This document shows positions 10,701-20,545 of a stretch of 64,000 bases of DNA, piece after piece. The notes beneath the pieces are model-generated. The model ran no database searches. It was not told the DNA's origin and saw only the letters and a list, made by a program, of their open reading frames with translations. The stretch covers positions 20,567,217 to 20,631,216 of the forward strand of contig OZ020246.1 of NCBI GenBank assembly GCA_963971285.1. The letters are read 5' to 3'. Source of the DNA: Astropecten irregularis (Eukaryota > Echinodermata > Asteroidea > Paxillosida > Astropectinidae). Every line of letters starts with the position of its first letter. Position 1 is the first letter of the stretch. The translations under genes and the position numbers were made by a program.

Positions 10701-11523
10701 AATCATTCCTTATAGTAGAATGAGTGAGGGAGCTCATGCTACCTGCTGAATTCTGCTTCTTAAGCCGACTAGATATGGAAAACAGGTCACCACGGTGGAC
10801 ACGGCAGGCAGGACAGCGGACTGATGAAGAACCTGTACCAGCGATGATCAAACTGCACAGATTGTGACGGATTGTGCAGTAGGGAAGCTGCTGGTACACA
10901 TCTTTGCCAGTTATGGTGACTGGAACTTCTCCATTCATTCCTGTCTTGGAGACAACTAAACTTTTGAAGTCATCGTTTCCTTTGCAGACTCTGCTCTGTG
11001 AAATTATGTGCACCAATTGCACCATGGCATCTCTCATGTTAACACGGACAGGGATTTCTTGGAAGACATCGCAGGAGGTTGCCTTCTTACCCATGACTTG
11101 GACTTGCCAGGTGTCATCACTAAATAACTTCAGAACAACTGATGGCTCACCACTCTGTAGCATCTTACTAACCTGCAGAAAATCATCCCCTCGCCAAACA
11201 CACAAGTTATGCTGAGAAGCAATAGCCTCGAAGGTGCATGCATCATCACGGCAGAGTGGACAGCGGACCTCTTGAAAATTTACTACTGTGATGTTACACT
11301 TGTTGTCTCGTCGATGTTTCTTCTCCCTCTCCCACCAAGCTTTCAATTTCTTTACACAGTTGTAGCAAACATAAGGAGGATGAATGCTGTCATCATCGAG
11401 CTTAATATCCACATTAAGCGCACGGAGGATGAGCGTTTCATGATTGTTCTTCACATGTGGTGTCCTTCCGAGTTCGATGGATCTGTTCTCGCCACAAAGT
11501 CTACAGATATTTCTGAGACTCAT
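7413..11523 (-). CDS. Gene B: P-superfamily transposase with RAG1-type N-terminal zinc domain (5 coding exons, 867 aa)
   Basis: Exons (minus strand) 11523-9700, 9297-9136, 8910-8722, 8229-8097 and 7708-7413 join with GT..AG introns (phases 0,0,0,1) into 867 codons plus TAG with no break. Residues about 7-56 (CRLCG ... DDDSIHPPYVCYNC) resemble the zinc-binding N-terminal region of RAG1, including the DSIHP signature. CPLC (about 89) and CPAC (about 237) suggest further zinc sites. A coiled-coil-like stretch follows at about 280-312. The RNase-H-like P core has FDEM (D441), VSDGASSNR (D544), the FCDVPHLMK motif at the start of the GTP-binding insertion, and QDPLEEYF (E800 as candidate third acid). 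There is no THAP domain, and the usual AGY and NRGGL C-terminal motifs are absent here but present in gene A. The role is cut-and-paste transposition in the nucleus. An in-frame TAA directly precedes the ATG. Confidence 0.9.
8097..8229 (-). CDS. Gene B exon 4
   Basis: Acceptor AATTCAG|TGG and donor ATTACAG|GTAAGT bound 133 bp, ending in phase 1. WLLEDFLGFLDEW and LSRETLAGIKIT match the P-family order (a 'FLxWLDxW' helix then 'TxxGLxhT') before the last catalytic block. The first base of the next Val codon is at the exon end. Confidence 0.87.
8281..8626. repeat. Nested MITE-D fragment with about 54-bp flanking direct repeats in gene B intron 3
   Basis: 8332-8501 is a truncated, reverse-oriented copy of the MITE-D family found elsewhere in the window. 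A near-identical 54-bp segment lies at 8281-8334 and again at 8573-8626, and a related block at 7826-7869 (intron 4) recurs at 8517-8562. This indicates local duplication after insertion. All of it is intronic, so the transposase frame is untouched. Confidence 0.6.
8722..8910 (-). CDS. Gene B exon 3: P-transposase insertion domain, continued
   Basis: Acceptor TTTAAAG|GTT and donor TTCAAG|GTAAAA bound 189 bp in phase 0 (63 residues). It begins VLSTTVHNAF and contains FVSQFDQFFDCLNVSN, the expected helix ending in a 'FFDxhN' motif of the P family. Confidence 0.88.
9136..9297 (-). CDS. Gene B exon 2: P-transposase insertion domain
   Basis: Acceptor CTACAG|TTG and donor GCTCAG|GTACAT bound 162 bp in phase 0 (54 residues). 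IKWSQLVKLYDAD ... HLTPSLRMRVYMAAQ has the 'WSxhxxLYxxD ... LTxxHhxxxxxxxMxVxhAAQ' pattern that follows the DVPH motif in P/THAP9 transposases. Confidence 0.9.
9700..11523 (-). CDS. Gene B exon 1: RAG1-like zinc module, coiled coil and first two catalytic acids
   Basis: 608 codons from ATG at 11523-11521 to the donor CAC|GTAAGA at 9700/9699. TAA at 11526-11524 lies in frame immediately upstream, so translation cannot start earlier within this exon. The exon holds the N-terminal Cys clusters, the HPAIIRWCIAL ... LPHPGTL helix-turn-helix-like segment typical of P transposases, both Asp motifs and FFCDVPHLMKTTRNNW. Confidence 0.92.
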
Positions 11524-11540
11524 TTAGATTCTGGAATCAC
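11524..11540 (-). promoter_or_regulatory. Gene B 5' UTR segment after splice acceptor
   Basis: On the minus strand a pyrimidine tract and TTTTTCCCAG|GTGATT precede the ATG by 17 bases. A matching donor TATTTAG|GTAAGTT lies at 12709/12708, implying a 5' UTR intron of about 1.17 kb that contains a MITE-D copy. Confidence 0.6.
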
Positions 11541-11960
11541 CTGGGAAAAAGAAAAACAAATTCTTCAAAGTTACAACCAGTTGCTGTATTTGATGTTTTT
11601 GTCTATGTTTTTGCTCAGTTGAATTGAGCATTCATCCTGCCTTAGACCTTGTCCCTTTAAAACTAATTCTTACATTCACTTTACTTTTAATGACCGTAGC
11701 CCTACGCTATGCTAAGATCGGAATATTTCGGGCAGGAGGAAAATTCTTGATGAGCATCACAATTGAGTGATACACGTCTAGACTAGAGTAGGCCTACTGT
11801 TTCCTGAGTTCACAAAGTTGTTGCTGTTTGTGGTAGTCAACGCCACCATGTCGATGGATATGGTTAAAAAATTTCTTTAAAAAAATATGAAATTCAAAAA
11901 ACAAAACCTATGCCTATGCCAGTATGTAAGTGTACATGGTGTATGTGTAGGCCAAGTATT

Positions 11961-12333
11961 TAACTGATCATACTTTGGTAAGAGACCAAAACAGAAATGT
12001 TCACAGATTAACATATCTTTCAGGGTATGAAGATGATGCTGGTAGAAACCTACCGTTAAAATATTTCCGCCTGAAATAGTGTATTTATCCAGAAATTAAG
12101 AAAACAACGACTGAAAATCTTTTGGATCTTTTAAAAGATCAAAAATAAAAGAGAAGGACTTAGGCCTAAGAAATACTGTGGCCGTTTTTCACTGTTTTCT
12201 CAAAATGTTGTCACCGTATGGGACTGAAATTTTCACAGATTACTTTTACTGTATCTTCCTTGATATTTTTGCCCATGACTCTGTATTTCTTTGACAAAAA
12301 CAAAAGTATGATAGGGCCTACTACTACCTTTAA
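11961..12333 (-). repeat. MITE-D copy 2, inside the transposon's 5' UTR intron
   Basis: Inverted ends (CATACTTTGG... / ...ACTACCTTTAA, with a small interruption) and an interior with the family's TTTGATCTTTTAAAAGATCAAA core. It is a nested insertion or an ancestral passenger in gene B's leader intron, outside coding sequence. Confidence 0.7.
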
Positions 12334-12708
12334 CTATAAAGCTAAGCTTTTTAACATAGGCCTATGTATTATTTATCATTATGTAAAGTTAAACATATTC
12401 CATTCAATCATGTTTCAATTCATCTCCAAGTTTCCACGTTATCCTTATTAATTCAGAGTCAGATAAATAGTCGCTAAAAATCCTACGACCAGCCAGAAAT
12501 TTCACAATTTCCCCATTTTTCAAGACGTGATTACTTACTTGGCTTGCTTTGGCATGTATTAAACGTGGTACCATTGGAAAGCCCGATTCGTGACCAGCAC
12601 ATTACATCAGTTTTTAAGCGTGAAAAACCGTGAGAAATGTCATAAAATCATAAAATAATTAATACCATATCAGCGAGGTAATTTTCTAAGAAAAAAGGTG
12701 TAACTTAC

Positions 12709-12778
12709 CTAAATATGGTCCGATTTTTGCGATCAAAACATTGTCAAAATTCTCGCAGCGAAAGCTATAACTGCACAT
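12709..12778 (-). other. Upstream ORF in the gene B leader exon
   Basis: ATG at 12778-12776 opens a frame that runs to the donor at 12709. Spliced to 11540, it reads on for 17 bases and stops at TAA 11526-11524, exactly next to the transposase ATG. The product would be 28 aa with no recognised motif. It could restrain transposase translation by reinitiation, if the leader is spliced this way. Confidence 0.35.
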
Positions 12779-12812
12779 CGGTTTTGGAAACATCCGGGAC
12801 ACTGCAAACTAG

Positions 12813-12823
12813 TGCGCATGCGG
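12813..12823 (-). promoter_or_regulatory. Putative gene B promoter, NRF-1-like motif
   Basis: TGCGCATGCGG, close to the NRF-1 consensus, next to an ETS-like CATCCGGG (about 12790-12797), in the right-end region upstream of the predicted leader exon. The left end has a similar motif before gene A. Confidence 0.3.
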
Positions 12824-13074
12824 AAAAGGTTGTTTGGCCGTCGATTATTTTCTCAACCAAGGAAAGATACTGTGCAGCGACACTACGCACGACGTGCAGT
12901 CGAAAGCGTGGGGTTCAATGGGGGATGTCGGTTACCAGCGTAAAACTCCGGCGACGCACATACTGTTGAAAGAAGACTTGCGGTCGTAAAATTTTACGAG
13001 GTCACAGCGGGTGGCACAGTGCTTTGGCTATGGGGTTACTGATAACGCTAATTGGAGGAATTTTAATGCCCGCG

Positions 13075-13107
13075 AAGTTCGAACTCCTTCTGTTTGTAGC
13101 TCTATGG
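13075..13107 (-). repeat. Right terminal inverted repeat of the transposon
   Basis: Exact reverse complement of 3464-3496, starting AAGTTCGAACTC and ending GCTCTATGG. The 7-bp GTACATC that follows (13107-13113) matches the 7 bp before the left end (3458-3464), as expected for a target-site duplication. Confidence 0.95.
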
Positions 13108-13113
13108 TACATC
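13107..13113. other. Target-site duplication, right copy
   Basis: GTACATC immediately outside the right TIR, the same as 3458-3464. Together they define the insertion site and show that the element moved as a unit. Confidence 0.85.
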
Positions 13114-13276
13114 TCTGTCCTGATGCATATCGTATCGTACAATGTTGTAGCTATTTTACATCACTGGCTTTCATTCACTGCCAACTATTAAGAAGGTTCT
13201 CCTCTGCAACCCTCCACCTATCCGCCAATCATCTACTTTGCAGTCCACGCAAACATTTTAAGACTACTTGATTACA

Positions 13277-13543
13277 GGGCCCAATTTCATGGTTACCGTT
13301 AGCAAAAATTCTTCACTTAGCAGATTTGTTTTGGGTTACGGTAAGCGTATTTCAAGGGAGAGCTGTCTTTCTCGCTATGCTATAAAGCAAGGACTTTCTG
13401 CAAAATGCATACATGACAGCATGTTAGCAGAAAACAATCGCTAACCGAAAGTCTTGCTTACGGGATTCCATCAAATAGATTACATGCGTAGCAGTACCCG
13501 TAAGCACAAAATATGGCGTAACAGATTCCATGAAAGTGGGCCC
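13277..13543 (+). repeat. MITE-B copy 1
   Basis: Starts GGGCCCAATTTCATGG and ends CCATGAAAGTGGGCCC. The interior has repeated TTACGGTAAGC / TTAGCAAAAAT words. Others: 17018-17303, 29506-29806 (reverse), 45538-45827. It lies 170 bp beyond the transposon's right end. Confidence 0.85.
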
Positions 13544-14114
13544 AGATCAGAGCTAGCATCTCAGTACATGAGACCAACAATAACAAAGCACACATGGAAG
13601 TCTTCCCTCATATGACAATGCAATCCAAACATGTTAAACCATTCCCTTTTCTTAGAAATTGCTCAAACTTTCAGAGAATCTAACAGAGAAGAGGTTGGAA
13701 AGATCGGACTTACTATTTTGAGTGGTATTTCTGTGCTGTGTTGTTGAAGGGATGTTGTATTCGGCACCGGGTGTAGTTATCATAATACTATGGTCGGACG
13801 TCTTTCGGGCATCCCGTACAAGTGGATAGGACTCTGGATATTTGGCTTTTTGTCCTGAAAGATCAAGATGGGAGAACATTGAAGGCAATCAGACCAACAA
13901 GAATGAGACACACACCTAAGAAGGGTCAAGTGTGGAAAACTAAGGGACAAGAGAAAGGGGAATGAAAGAAAAAGGACGGCAGAGACAGAACTTCAATTAA
14001 AACTAAAATGAAGGCCAATCATTATTCTGTCAACAATTCTTTTCTTTTTTGGGGATGAAAAGTCTGGCAAAACTTTACATATACAAAAATAAAAATAACA
14101 GGTAAGCAAAGTTC
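13544..14114. other. No gene recognised
   Basis: AT-rich; a 78-aa minus-strand open frame near 13652-13888 has no splice or homology support. Confidence 0.4.
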
Positions 14115-14265
14115 AGGGGTCGATTTAACGAAGCCCTGCGATCAAAGGATATAGGGCCTAAACCCATCGTGAGGGGGCCTATCCTTAATGTACATATGGC
14201 TGCAATGCATCATAAAGTCCTACAATTAATAGTAAGTTATGAAAAGTTTGGTGAAATCGACCCTA
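14115..14265. repeat. MITE-N, single copy seen
   Basis: Inverted ends AGGGGTCGATTTAAC and GTGAAATCGACCCTA enclose about 150 bp that is partly self-complementary (AGGCCCCC / GGGGGCCT region). Resembles MITE-A in style but not in sequence. Confidence 0.6.
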
Positions 14266-16534
14266 GGTCAGACAATTGAACACATGTAAATATACCAAAA
14301 CTTGATGAAAGCTAATTTCACATTATACCGAACTTGAATTGAAATAGTGTGGTTTCGTATCCAGTGCGAGATGCGGTGGTCGCCATGGCACATGAAACTT
14401 GGGGCGCGCATTACATTATGCGCAAGACGGCAAAGAAAGGTGGTGCAGGAGAAACATCGCACATCAGAAATATCTTCCCACATATTTGTGATGTTTGATA
14501 CATCGCACATCACAAATTCATAAAAATCTGAACAGTTTTGTTATAATGCGACATTTGCACATGCATTATAATGTCGTACATCAATACATCGTACATCCCA
14601 AATCTGCGCACATTTTTCTTTGTGTTTTTATAGTGGCATGATTTTTTTTCTGAATAATCTTTGACGCTTTAATAATTTACGATAACTGCCGCGAACAGCG
14701 CAATAAAAGTATGCAGTTAATAGTGGTTGCGATTTGCCCATAATGTCATATGTCATGACTCATGACCGCCACAAAAATGCGTAAGGACACTATTGGATAT
14801 CACAAAGAGTAGCCATACATGTATGTCCCAAGCAGCCTTGCTACATGTAACTTTATTTTTAGATAGAATAAAGATCCTGACAACTGTGGAGTCTCCATTA
14901 ATCTTATGATGTCACTCCACTGAATCCAGTTGTAAGCTGACCTCAAGTCAAATCCCCAGGAACTTCCAAAAGATGAAAAGAGGGATTAAAACATGGCTAG
15001 TTTGGTGGGCTCTAATCTTTTGAACAGTTCCAAGTTGACAGATCCTCGAAGGCCACTTGGGCACATTAATAACCCCCACAATGATCGTCACTTGAAAATC
15101 TGACTCAAAAGATGCTACTTATTCCCTTTTGTCATATATTCATGCCTCTCTCTTGGCCTCAGCGATACCACTGATCAAGAAGTACCTCAAGGTAACTACT
15201 CCAGTACTCCAGACATTATCCAGAGAAGAGATAGACATGAAAGACATGAAGCGTCGGCTGGTTAATGATGCACCCAACAATGAGAAGTGCGCCCTCTAGA
15301 TCGTTAGCTAGTTCCACGAGGGCACTGCTGTGACATTGTTAAGCAACTTGCACGCACTGCGGCCTTGTCAGGGGGATTCTTTTCTTCACCTTGCCACCAG
15401 GAGTTGGTTGTGCAACAGGCCCGGTCACCAGTGTCAATCACCTAACTATAATAGCACTAATGGGATAGTCTGAACATGACTGGGGGGGGGGGGAGAGTCT
15501 GACCGCAGACCAGACAGGTTTCTGGGAAAAGTGGGGCCAGGGGCCCAGACTGGAGCGGGTTTGCGGTTTTACAGATACTGGTTCATGAGAAGGAGGCCAG
15601 TTCAAGATTTCATTTTCAATTTCACTTTCCTTTTCTCCCTCGCCTCCCCACGCCCCGCCCACCTCAATGGAATGTGATATCTCTCAATGATAGGCAATAA
15701 AGGAAAAATGTTGTCAATGTTAATCTTTGATTCTTTCCTGTACCAATTCAGCCATTGTATTATAGCAATTGTAGATGCCACAACTGGCAACGTGTATAAT
15801 TGTGATATTCAAAATAGACATAGCACTAAACAATCCCAGGGCATTCCCTACTGCAGTCAGATCCTAACGAGGGAAAGGGAAAGAAAAAAATATGGATTTT
15901 TCTGCTTAATTTGATTTTCCACGCTAATGAGACAATCCATATATTCATTGTGCGCCGAATGTGTCATTGGAAATTCAAAACGGAGTTAAAAAAAAACTCA
16001 GAAAAACCAATAACTTGATTTATTTTTCGACACAACGAACCCCATCTCATACAAATCAACCTTGCCCTTCCCATACACACACCCACACAAATGAATGGAG
16101 GGGGGGACCGACCAGACAATAAGCAATGACCTTAGTCTTACTCAAGTGCTACCAGTGAGATTACACATGACCTAGCTGACATGGCAAAAGTAAGTTTAAT
16201 ATGTGTCAGCCTACCAGTACATATACTTGTCAATTTGTGTCAGGTTAATACGAGGCAAAGGAAACAATAACCTAGATACAAATTTAGATTTGAGGCTGTG
16301 CAAAAAAAGTATGCATTGTGGAAGTTTATACTATAGGCCTAATAGGTTTGCGGTAACACCATAAATGGTGAATCTATCTCTTTTGTGAGTATGAGGTGGC
16401 CCTGAAAATATTTTTAAGGGAAAACAAATCTAGCCATACATACAACACCTAGAGACAAGAGGGGACTGGCGTGTCTTTTGAATTGATGTGATGCGTCACA
16501 ATTAAGAACATGGGCATTTTCTCTTTTTTACATT
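14266..16534. other. Gene-free stretch
   Basis: Repeated ACATCGCACATC-type words around 14450-14600, a (G)10 tract near 15482, and otherwise unique-looking DNA. None of the short open frames is supported. Confidence 0.4.
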
Positions 16535-16725
16535 AATAGCGCTCCGCACTTGCGCTAAAAATAGCACACTGGATCTCAGACAGACATTGCAAACGTATGT
16601 GCGGCGCGTGGGTGTGCTTATGTGCATGCATGTGCATGCATGAAGTTTGTCTGACATCTGGGGATTTTGTACATCCGTGCGCTGACCAAATCACTCGTGT
16701 GACGTCATTAGTGCGGAGCGCTATT
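16535..16725. repeat. MITE-I copy 1
   Basis: 16-bp inverted ends AATAGCGCTCCGCACT / AGTGCGGAGCGCTATT with TGACGTCA-type and GTGCATGCATG motifs inside. A second copy is at 62471-62614. Confidence 0.85.
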
Positions 16726-16923
16726 ATGTATTTGCATGCATTTCAAGGAATTATAACTGGTATACTTGCTGATTCCAATAAAACATTTTTAAATTGGAGT
16801 CTTTAAAACATTGATTGATCAAGGAATACGTCAAAGTCACTTAACAGGTAACATGCGTTAAATATATTAAATAAGATGCCTACGCCCCTATATTACATGT
16901 ATGTTAAATACATACATGTAGGA

Positions 16924-16993
16924 CCTACATCACAACATGCATGATCTATTCTTGTACATGTACATGAATAGATCATACATGTTGTGAAGTAGG
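16924..16993. repeat. 28-bp-arm hairpin
   Basis: Arms 16924-16951 and 16966-16993 pair at 26 of 28 positions around a 14-base loop. Immediately followed by MITE-B copy 2. Could be a miniature element or a small-RNA-type hairpin. Confidence 0.7.
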
Positions 16994-17017
16994 CCTAGGC
17001 CTACATGTACATGTACA

Positions 17018-17303
17018 GGGCCCAATTTCATGGAATCCGTTACCGTTAGCAAAAAATCTTCGCTTACGGTAGCAACTTTTTTTGGTTACGGTTAGTGTAT
17101 TTTCTTTTTGGTAACAGTAAGCAAGGAATTTCTGCAGAATGCATATAAATGACAGAGCGTTTAAAGCAGAAAATAGTCACGGTTAGCAAAGAAATTATTC
17201 GCTAACCGAAAGTCTTGCTTACGGATTCCATGAAATAGATTTCACGCGTAGCAGTGCCCGTAAGCACAAAAATAGGCCGTGACGGATTCCATGAAATTGG
17301 GCC
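17018..17303 (+). repeat. MITE-B copy 2
   Basis: Best-preserved copy. GGGCCCAATTTCATGGAATC at the left is mirrored by GATTCCATGAAATTGGGCC at the right; interior as in copy 1. Confidence 0.9.
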
Positions 17304-17733
17304 TGGCAGTACATCATATTGTATACATGTACATAACATAGGGATGTAGTGAACTAGTGATGTAGGCCTACATGTACATGTAGGCCAACTGTAGGGCCTA
17401 CATACATGTAGTGCCTAGTACTGTAATGATACATGTAGGCCCTACATAATAGGCATAGGCCTACATGTATGCATGCAGATTGTGGGCGCAATATGTAAAA
17501 TTGATGACATCAGTCTTCGCTTCCAAGAATCTGCCAGTATCTTCCTGATAATCCTCCTTGAGGCAAATATTGTGGATCATTTAACAGCAAAAAAAAAGGA
17601 AAGAATGGACAGTGATTGAACAGTACGGCTAATCACTTTCACAAATTCTTTATAAATCACAATCCTATTCTAATGCAATGATATATGCCTATAGTAGACT
17701 TTCCTGATCAGAAAACAAACTGCTCTGTAACCA

Positions 17734-17963
17734 GGGGCCAATTTCAAAAGAAATTTGCTAAGCATGACATTTCTGTCTTAATAAAACCGGGTTTACATTA
17801 ACCAACCAAATTTCCGTGTGTTGTGTATCGCTTGTGATTGTTCTTTGGCTGTTGTTTGCTGACCATGAATATCACAATGATAATAGGTGGTTTGTTTTAT
17901 TTGGGCAAGACATTTTTGTGCTAAGCAAATTTGTGTGTTTAGCAGCTCCATGAAATTGGCCCC
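17734..17963. repeat. MITE-C copy 2
   Basis: Begins GGGGCCAATTTC and ends GAAATTGGCCCC. The interior shares GTGATTGTTCTTTGGCTGTT with copy 3. Confidence 0.8.
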
Positions 17964-18656
17964 AGTAGACCTGTAGGTCTACATGTTAAAATAGTATCCA
18001 AAAAGATATCATTTCATTTTTTTATGACTACCATCAGATTTTGCTCTTTTTCTTTTCTTTAAATAATATCTTCACAACAAACAGGAAGTTATCTTTAAAA
18101 ACTGTCATCTTGATCAAAAGGGGGGAAATCTAAAGAGCATAAGAGTGAAGCTCGCCAGACATATTATCATCTTCTTATCTAGGGAAACTGTTTACTCAAG
18201 TCCATCAGTCTTTGCACAGCACATCAATAAAATGGACAGTATAGGCCTACACACTGGGCCTATGTACAATGCTGAATGGTCATAGCAGAATGTACACTAT
18301 AGTCCAGGCATATGACCTTGCTCCAGTGTGTTAGCAATAATAAACCCAGCCCCCTTGATCAATATTGCCAGGGAACATTTTTAAAGTCTGTACTGTGGTA
18401 CAGTATGATCAGCCATTCATCCCTCCCTCCCAGGTCTGGCCTATGTTTGGTCACTGGGACCTTTGTCAGCAATGCCTCTATATGCAGGACCCAGACAGCA
18501 TTAAACACATGGGGAGACAGAGACTGAGACAGACAGCCAGTCTGGGTGTGTGGAATGTGACCTTGGACATCCTATGACACAATCAGTCTAGAAAGTAAGC
18601 AGTAACTACTACAGTGCAGAACAGCTATGGCAACACATACTGCACATGTACTGTAT

Positions 18657-19026
18657 TTAAAGGTTGTATCATAATGTACTTTGGTTTTTATCAAAGAAAT
18701 ACAGATTCATGGGCAAAAATATCAAGGAAGATACAGTAACAGTCATCTGTGAAAATTTCAGTCCCATACGGTGCCTACTTTTTGAGAAAACAGTGAAAAA
18801 CAGCTACATTATTTCTTAAGTCTTTCATTTTTGATCTTTTAAAAATAAAAGATCAAAAAGATTTTCGGTCGTTGTTTTACTAATTTCTGGATAAATACAC
18901 AATTTCAGGCAGAACATTTTTTTACGGTACATGTTTCTAACACCACTATCTTCATACCCTGTAAGTTATACGTAAATCTGTGAAAATTTCTGCTTTAGTT
19001 TCTTACCAGTATGATACTACCTTTAA
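18657..19026 (+). repeat. MITE-D copy 3
   Basis: About 370 bp. Ends TTTAAAGGTTGTATCATAA.. and ..AGTATGATACTACCTTTA are inverted; the centre holds GATCTTTTAAAAATAAAAGATC. A reverse partial copy follows at 19071-19181. Confidence 0.85.
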
Positions 19027-19070
19027 AGGTACATTTATGTGCAGTACAGGATTGGTAACATACATGTACC

Positions 19071-19181
19071 CTAACCGAAATGTTCACAGATTTACCTATA
19101 ACTTACAGGATAATAAAGATGGTACCGTTCAAACATTTCCGCCTGAAACGCTGTATTTATCAAGAAATCAGTAAAGCAAAA
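19071..19181 (-). repeat. MITE-D partial copy
   Basis: Matches the outer part of the family in reverse (CGAAATGTTCACAGATTTACC ... CGCCTGAAACGCTGTATTTAT) and stops before the central palindrome. Confidence 0.65.
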
Positions 19182-20545
19182 TTCAGTGCAAAAGCATGCT
19201 CCGAATCATCATGTGATAAACTGTACATGTAGGCCCCCTACATGTAGCAACAGTCTAATTTAGTCTGGGAAATTCAAATTGGTGTACATGTACAAAATGT
19301 GTACATTTTGTATGCTCAATGAAAGAAGTAGGCCTATGTGTACCAGATGCTATTCAGATTGAACTCACAAATGGCTTACAATGTATTAATGGAAAGTCGG
19401 ATCCAAAATTTACAAATAGTATTATTATCAAGTCAACACCAGAATTACCTGGAATTAATGGTTAAGCTTTCCTAATGGAGTCAGGTTTTGCCTTCAAAGT
19501 CTCCCACCGACATCCTGCAACAGCCCAGGTTCAATCATTCAATTGATCTAACTGACAAAAACCTCCAACTTCTGAAAAGTTGCAGGTCCATTGTTATAAA
19601 CTGGACAGACCCAGAAAAAAATCCACTCATGTTGTGGTGTATACTGGGTCCAACTGTGTCTATTCAAACAATTTAAGCTTCGTTTTGGCAGCGAATACAA
19701 ACAGTTCATAGCTGCAAAAAAAAAAGACCTAACTGAGTTTGTGTATAGAGAATAAATAAAAGAAATGACAAAATAAGAAAAGAAAAGAAAAAAAACACAA
19801 AACAAACATGGTATTTTCTTATCAGCGCAAGTACGCAATGCTATTTGGAACAATGCCACCGCAATTCCGACATGTGCGTTAAAGTGGGCGACTGCAACAT
19901 GACGTGTAACCCCACTATTAAATGTAAACAGATATCACTGCACTACATCAAACAGAATGACCATGAACACACCATGTTTTGTGCAATCACATTTTCCTTA
20001 CGAATCTTACATGATTACGCCAAACCTATGCTAGATTTTGCATATTTACAATATGCAATCATATGAACTAATTTCTGCATTACACGTAATGGCACGGCTA
20101 AATTAAGTCACGCCTATCTGCAATGAACCTGGGATGAATAAATAACAAATGATTAATGAATTAATTTAATCTTGATTTGTTTTCTTTTGTATTTTAGAGT
20201 GTTCCTCATGCATACATGTATGTTCCAATTCATCTGACTAACAACATGTTCTTGACAATACTCCAAAATGCAAGTATTTTTCACTCTAGAATTTTTTTTA
20301 AAAGACATGATTAAAAAAGAAAATTCTAAGATAAAGTAATTACTTGAACTATGCTGAAAAATTACTTCTTTTTTTTTTGGAATCCAAATTTGGCTGATTC
20401 CTTTAAAACATTTGTCAACAGTCAGAGGGAAAAAAAAATAGTCATCTGGAACATACAGTAACTATCAACCCTTCTGTACATAAAAAGCCTTCGGGATTCT
20501 GCGAACAAGAGTTTAGCGCAAACAGTCCCACAATTTCTCATATGC
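19182..20545. other. No gene recognised
   Basis: AT-rich with many TACATGTA words; no supported exon. Confidence 0.4.

Larger units (their letters stand above)
3465..13106. mobile_element. Complete two-gene P-superfamily (N-RAG-TP-like) DNA transposon
   Basis: Seen: 33-bp perfect inverted repeats at 3464-3496 and 13075-13107, ends of the CA...TG form, and a 7-bp direct repeat GTACATC directly outside (3458-3464, 13107-13113). If the target duplication is 7 bp the element runs 3465-13106. Inside are two convergent spliced genes with uninterrupted reading frames: a PHD-finger protein on + and a P-type transposase on -. Short subterminal words also recur in inverted orientation near both ends (TTTTACGACCG at 3557-3567 and 12981-12991; CCAATTAGCG at 3579-3588 and 13046-13055). 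Known: Drosophila P elements have 31-bp TIRs, internal 11-bp inverted repeats and 8-bp target duplications. Inference: a potentially autonomous, fairly young insertion. Gene content matches the N-RAG-TP group described from molluscs by the RAG1-like N-terminus; the PHD partner and the size are the striking parts. Confidence 0.93.

Noticed and set aside
3465..13106. Reading the element as ProtoRAG (RAG1L plus RAG2L)
   Set aside because: Gene B's catalytic motifs (FDEM, VSDGASSNR, DVPHLMK, QDPLE) are P/THAP9-type, not Transib/RAG1 core, and gene A has no Kelch repeats. Only the N-terminal zinc region of B and the presence of a PHD recall RAG.
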